In this document: positions 25,184 through 27,898 of the stretch, one piece after another | Layout of the letters: the number at the start of each line of letters is the position of its first letter | How positions within the stretch are numbered: the stretch's first letter is position 1 | NCBI GenBank assembly: GCA_007123575.1 | Contig: SKKV01000020.1 | Location: forward strand, 1 to 27,898 | DNA: 27,898 bases | Origin: Wenzhouxiangella sp. | GTDB taxonomy: Bacteria; Pseudomonadota; Gammaproteobacteria; Xanthomonadales; Wenzhouxiangellaceae | Direction of reading: 5' to 3' | Made by a program: the position numbers and the translations under genes | The notes under the pieces: model-generated | The model's input: only the letters and a program-made list of their open reading frames with translations | What the model was told of the DNA's origin: nothing | The model's database searches: none

Positions 25184-26295
25184 GATTCACCCTCGTCATT
25201 CATTTCCAACGCATCCAGCCAGCGCAACACCTCAACCCGGGCGCTGTCGGTCAGAAATCCGGCACCGTCGACAACCACGGCTTCATCTTCGTTCAGACCA
25301 TCGATGATCTCGATCCAGTCGCTACTGCGCAGGCCGACCTGCACGGGGCGCTCAATAGCATGATTCTCGCCGTCATAGACGAATACCACCTGACCGGCCG
25401 GTCGTCGAACCAGGCTGGCCAGCGGCACCACCAAACCCTCGCGCTGATCGAGCACGACCTGAGCTGTTACCGACCCGCCGGCCCGCCATTGACCCGGGTT
25501 GTCCATGGCGACAATCAGCTCGACATTGCGCGAGCCGGTTCCGACCATGGGCCGGATTTCGGTGATTGTGGCCTCGACGGTCTGGCCGGGTCTGGCCGGC
25601 ACTGACAGGCGCACCGACAGCCCGGCGGCAAGATCTTCCAGCAAACGCTCGGGCAAGGGGAGCACGGCGCGCAGTGCGTCGGGAGCGACCAGTTCAAACA
25701 AGACCCGTCCAGGCGAAACGAAATCCCCGGCGCTGACCTGTCGGCGCTGCACCTGGCCCGTGACCGGGCTTTCAACCCGGGTGCGCTCAAGATTGACCTG
25801 GGCATCATCGCGCCTGGCCCTGGCCTCTTCAAGCTGGGCGGTGTAGACCCTGACCATGGTTTCAGCTTCGTCGAGTTGATCCTGGGCCACGGACTGACGC
25901 TGGGCCAGATTGCGCAGACGGTTGACCTGCACGCGCTGGTTTTCAAGCATCGCTTCCAGACGCCTTACCGAAGCCTCGGCCGAAGCCAGGGCCAGGGCCT
26001 GGGCTTCATCATCCAACTCTGCAAGCAGCTCGCCGGCGCTGACCGATTCGCCCGCATCGCGAACGATGCGCTTGACCCGCCCGGAAGCTTCGGCCGCCAC
26101 AGCCGGCGCAGAGGCTGCTTCCAGCCTCCCCACCGCCGTTTCCAGCCGCTCCAGCTCCCGCCACTCGGGCCAAGCCAGGGTAACGGCGGTTGCCCGCTCG
26201 GCGCGCTGTTCGTTGGCCTCGTCGCGGCAACCGCTCACGACCAGAACAAGCACCACGGCCAGGGTGATCGTCATCCAACGGCTCTCAAGCATCAT
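25180..26295 (-). CDS. RND efflux membrane-fusion (adaptor) lipoprotein
   Basis: HlyD/AcrA-like periplasmic adaptor of 371 residues. A signal helix ends in the lipobox LVVSGC (Cys23). A biotinyl-lipoyl half-motif (VAAEASGRVKRIVRDAGESV) precedes a coiled-coil hairpin (ASVRRLEAMLENQRVQVNRL ... LDEAETMVRVYTAQLEEAR), the second lipoyl half (VESPVTGQVQRRQVSAGDFV) and beta-barrel segments. It would join the pump to an outer-membrane channel. GAGGAAA precedes the ATG. It overlaps tetR and the pump gene by 4 bp each, so the three are translationally coupled. Confidence 0.95.
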   Translation of the reverse strand: MMLESRWMTITLAVVLVLVVSGCRDEANEQRAERATAVTLAWPEWRELERLETAVGRLEAASAPAVAAEASGRVKRIVRDAGESVSAGELLAELDDEAQALALASAEASVRRLEAMLENQRVQVNRLRNLAQRQSVAQDQLDEAETMVRVYTAQLEEARARRDDAQVNLERTRVESPVTGQVQRRQVSAGDFVSPGRVLFELVAPDALRAVLPLPERLLEDLAAGLSVRLSVPARPGQTVEATITEIRPMVGTGSRNVELIVAMDNPGQWRAGGSVTAQVVLDQREGLVVPLASLVRRPAGQVVFVYDGENHAIERPVQVGLRSSDWIEIIDGLNEDEAVVVDGAGFLTDSARVEVLRWLDALEMNDEGES

Positions 26296-26945
26296 TGCTT
26301 TCCTCGCTTGGCCAGGCCTTGAAAAACCACGTCGCTCACCGCCCGGGCAAAGCTGTCCGGATCATCGGCCAGGTCTTGGTCGGGCAGCACGGCCAGGGCG
26401 GCGCGGGACTGGAAATACAGGACGTTGGCGCCGAGCAAAGTCAGCGCTGCCACCGCAGGATCGAGGCTGCTCCGAATCAGACCGGCCTCGGCAGCCTCTT
26501 TCAGATAACCAACCAGGCGCCGGAAATTGGGTGACAGCACGTCTCTGACCAGGGTCTCGCAACGTTCATCAAACGGCTCCTGCAGCTCGCGCAGAACCAG
26601 GCGCGCCACCTCCGCATTGCGCTGCAAATGGGCCAGGTGCCGGCGCTGAAACTCGGCGATACAGCGACCGGGATCTTCGGTAATCGACAGAACCGTATTC
26701 AGGGTTTGTCCGAATTCAGCGGCCGCTTCACGGATAACGGCCAAATACAGCGCATCCTTGCTTTCAAAATGATGAAACACCGTAGATTTGCCAACGCCCG
26801 CCCCCCGCGCAATCGCAGCGATCGACGCGCCGGAAAAACCACGGCGCGAGAACTCGGCAGCGGCCGCGGACAACAACCGAGCACGACCATCCGGGTTGTC
26901 GGTGTCACGGATGTCAACGGGAATTGCTTCAGACACAAGCTTCAT
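26292..26945 (-). CDS. TetR/AcrR-family repressor of the efflux operon
   Basis: Regulator of 217 residues. The N-terminal helix-turn-helix (about 20-65) reads LLSAAAAEFSRRGFSGASIA ... GVGKSTVFHHFESKDALYLA, the strongest TetR signature. The C-terminal part is a helical ligand-binding domain. It is first in the operon with the adaptor and pump, the usual layout for a local efflux repressor. The start is ambiguous: at ATG 26945 the GGAG is adjacent and too close, whereas GTG 26936 has it 9 bp away. A perfect 20-bp palindrome directly upstream would let the protein block its own transcription and possibly that of fabI. Confidence 0.93.
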   Translation of the reverse strand: MKLVSEAIPVDIRDTDNPDGRARLLSAAAAEFSRRGFSGASIAAIARGAGVGKSTVFHHFESKDALYLAVIREAAAEFGQTLNTVLSITEDPGRCIAEFQRRHLAHLQRNAEVARLVLRELQEPFDERCETLVRDVLSPNFRRLVGYLKEAAEAGLIRSSLDPAVAALTLLGANVLYFQSRAALAVLPDQDLADDPDSFARAVSDVVFQGLAKRGKQ

Positions 26946-26948
26946 CTC

Positions 26949-26968
26949 CTGACCGAACGATCGGTCAG
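26949..26968. promoter_or_regulatory. TetR-family operator
   Basis: CTGACCGA-ACGA-TCGGTCAG, a perfect 8-bp inverted repeat around 4 bases, three bases before the tetR ATG. It touches the Shine-Dalgarno GGAG, so binding would cover the start of the tetR-mfp-rnd message. Confidence 0.8.
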
Positions 26969-27013
26969 TTTACCACGCCAATCTCAAGCAGAGGAAAAAA
27001 CCAGCCGGGCGGG

Positions 27014-27019
27014 TACAAT
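27014..27019 (+). promoter_or_regulatory. Possible -10 box for fabI
   Basis: TACAAT matches at five of six positions, 40 bp before the fabI start. No good -35 is present at 16-18 bp. Confidence 0.35.
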
Positions 27020-27058
27020 GCCCTGCTTATCGAACCAATCATGGGAGTACGAAGCATC

Positions 27059-27844
27059 ATGGGAATGCTCGAGGGCAAAAAAGCCTTGATCGTAGGCGTG
27101 GCCAGTCCCCGCTCTATCGCCTGGGGTATTGCAGAAGCCATGCACCGCGAAGGCGCCGAGCTGGCCTTCACTTACCAAAGCGAGAAACTGAAGTCGCGGG
27201 TCGACAAGATTGCCGCGCAAACCGGCTCCACCCTGGTCATGCCGCTGGATGTTGGGGACGATGACCAGATCGAGGCTGTTTTTCAGCAGCTTGCGCAGCA
27301 CTGGGACGGTCTGGATATCATTGTTCATGCCGTCGGCTTTGCCCCGCGAGAACAGCTGGAGGGCGAGTTTGCGGACGTAATCGACCGGGAGGGCTTTCGC
27401 GTCGCTCATGACATTTCCAGCTACAGTTTTGCGGCCCTGGCCCGAGCCGGCAGGCCATTGATGCGCGGCCGTAACGGATCGCTGCTGACGTTGAGCTATC
27501 TGGGCGCCGTCCGGGCCATGCCCAGCTACAACGTCATGGGCCTGGCCAAGGCCTCACTGGAAGCGTCCGTTCGGTATCTGGCCCACGGCCTGGGACCAGA
27601 AGGAACGCGGGTCAACGGTATCTCGGCCGGGCCGATCAAGACGCTGGCAGCGGCCGGCATTTCAAAGTTCAGGGCCATGCTGGACCATGTCGAAACCACG
27701 GCTCCCCTGCGCCGCAGCGTATCGATCGAAGATGTTGGCAATGCCGCCACGTTCCTTTGCTCGGACCTGGCCGGCGGTATTACCGGCGAAATTACTTACG
27801 TGGATGCCGGCTACAACATCGTCGGCATGGCCGGTCTCGAGTAA
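27059..27844 (+). CDS. fabI: Enoyl-ACP reductase FabI (NADH-dependent)
   Basis: Final reductase of the type II fatty-acid elongation cycle, reducing trans-2-enoyl-ACP. The product of 261 residues nearly equals E. coli FabI (262). The N-terminus MGMLEGKKALIVGVASPRSI and EAMHREGAELAFTYQ match FabI. The catalytic Tyr147, Tyr157 and Lys164 (LSYLGA, YNVMGLAK) align with E. coli Tyr146, Tyr156 and Lys163. The start at 27059 gives the typical FabI N-terminus; an ATG at 27041 would add six residues. GGAG lies 12 bp before 27059, a long spacing. Divergent from tetR; FabI is the target of triclosan and isoniazid-type drugs in other bacteria. Confidence 0.96.
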   Translation: MGMLEGKKALIVGVASPRSIAWGIAEAMHREGAELAFTYQSEKLKSRVDKIAAQTGSTLVMPLDVGDDDQIEAVFQQLAQHWDGLDIIVHAVGFAPREQLEGEFADVIDREGFRVAHDISSYSFAALARAGRPLMRGRNGSLLTLSYLGAVRAMPSYNVMGLAKASLEASVRYLAHGLGPEGTRVNGISAGPIKTLAAAGISKFRAMLDHVETTAPLRRSVSIEDVGNAATFLCSDLAGGITGEITYVDAGYNIVGMAGLE

Positions 27845-27866
27845 TCCCAATTAGGAATGCGGTAGC

Positions 27867-27888
27867 CGGTCGACTGATCATTCGACCG
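27867..27888. other. Inverted repeat downstream of fabI
   Basis: CGGTCGA-CTGATCAT-TCGACCG, a perfect 7-bp stem beginning 23 bp after the fabI stop. No T-tract follows within the window, so terminator function is unproven. Confidence 0.4.
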
Positions 27889-27898
27889 ACGCCAATAC

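Overview
The window is a GC-rich, densely coded stretch of bacterial chromosome. It reads as a gammaproteobacterium. The strongest taxonomic hints are the divergent ffh / ypjD-yfjD arrangement known from gammaproteobacteria, a MetX-family acyltransferase that resembles the serine O-succinyltransferases of Xanthomonas relatives, FabI, RNase D and CCA-encoded tRNAs. I infer a member of or near the Lysobacterales (Xanthomonadales), possibly Wenzhouxiangella-like, but the genus is a guess. I see no phage, insertion sequence, CRISPR array or plasmid functions, and no gene-free stretch longer than about 210 bases.

Layout. 1-870 (-): N-terminal part of fused isobutyryl-CoA mutase IcmF, cut by the window edge. 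992-1330 (+): ArsR-family regulator with a SqrR/BigR-like cysteine pair and a dyad next to its start. 1391-2872 (-): HerA-like DUF853 ATPase. 3077-4642 (+): three small genes for DUF4332, DUF937 and BON-LysM (Kbp-like) proteins. 4740-6122 (-): ffh, divergent from 6205-8324 (+): ypjD and yfjD. 8321-10336 (-): large AsmA/YdbH-like envelope protein. 10324-12029 (+): receiver-HPt phosphorelay protein coupled to a TatT-type lipoprotein. 12021-13547 (-): FeS-type bacterial (6-4) photolyase. 13730-14461 (+): OmpW porin behind a CRP/FNR-type site. 14594-16248 (+): serine O-succinyltransferase overlapping cysteine dioxygenase. 16296-16382: tRNA-Leu(CAA). 16419-18128 (-): DUF3300 protein with an octahistidine run and a hexapeptide-repeat tail. 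18253-20076 (-): secreted SUMF1-fold protein lacking the FGE cysteines. 20272-21357 (+): RNase D. 21409-21485: tRNA-Arg(CCT). 21555-26945 (-): TetR regulator, membrane-fusion lipoprotein, RND pump and FMN reductase. 27059-27844 (+): FabI.

How genes work together. The tightest units are tetR-mfp-rnd (each pair overlapping by 4 bp, FMN reductase 32 bp behind), with a perfect 20-bp inverted repeat touching the regulator's ribosome-binding site; metX-cdo (4-bp overlap), which joins a cysteine-precursor step to a cysteine-oxidising enzyme; receiver-HPt/tatT (GTGA overlap); and ypjD-yfjD (ATGA overlap). Several gene pairs are divergent and share short control regions (icmF/arsR, ffh/ypjD, phrB/ompW, SUMF1-like/rnd, tetR/fabI).

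Most genes are recognisable housekeeping or envelope functions. No clearly novel multi-gene system is evident. The points most worth a second look are the metX-cdo pairing, the 7-bp repeat inside icmF, the DUF3300 repeats, the class II CRP/FNR-like ompW promoter, and the orphan receiver-HPt protein with its TatT partner.
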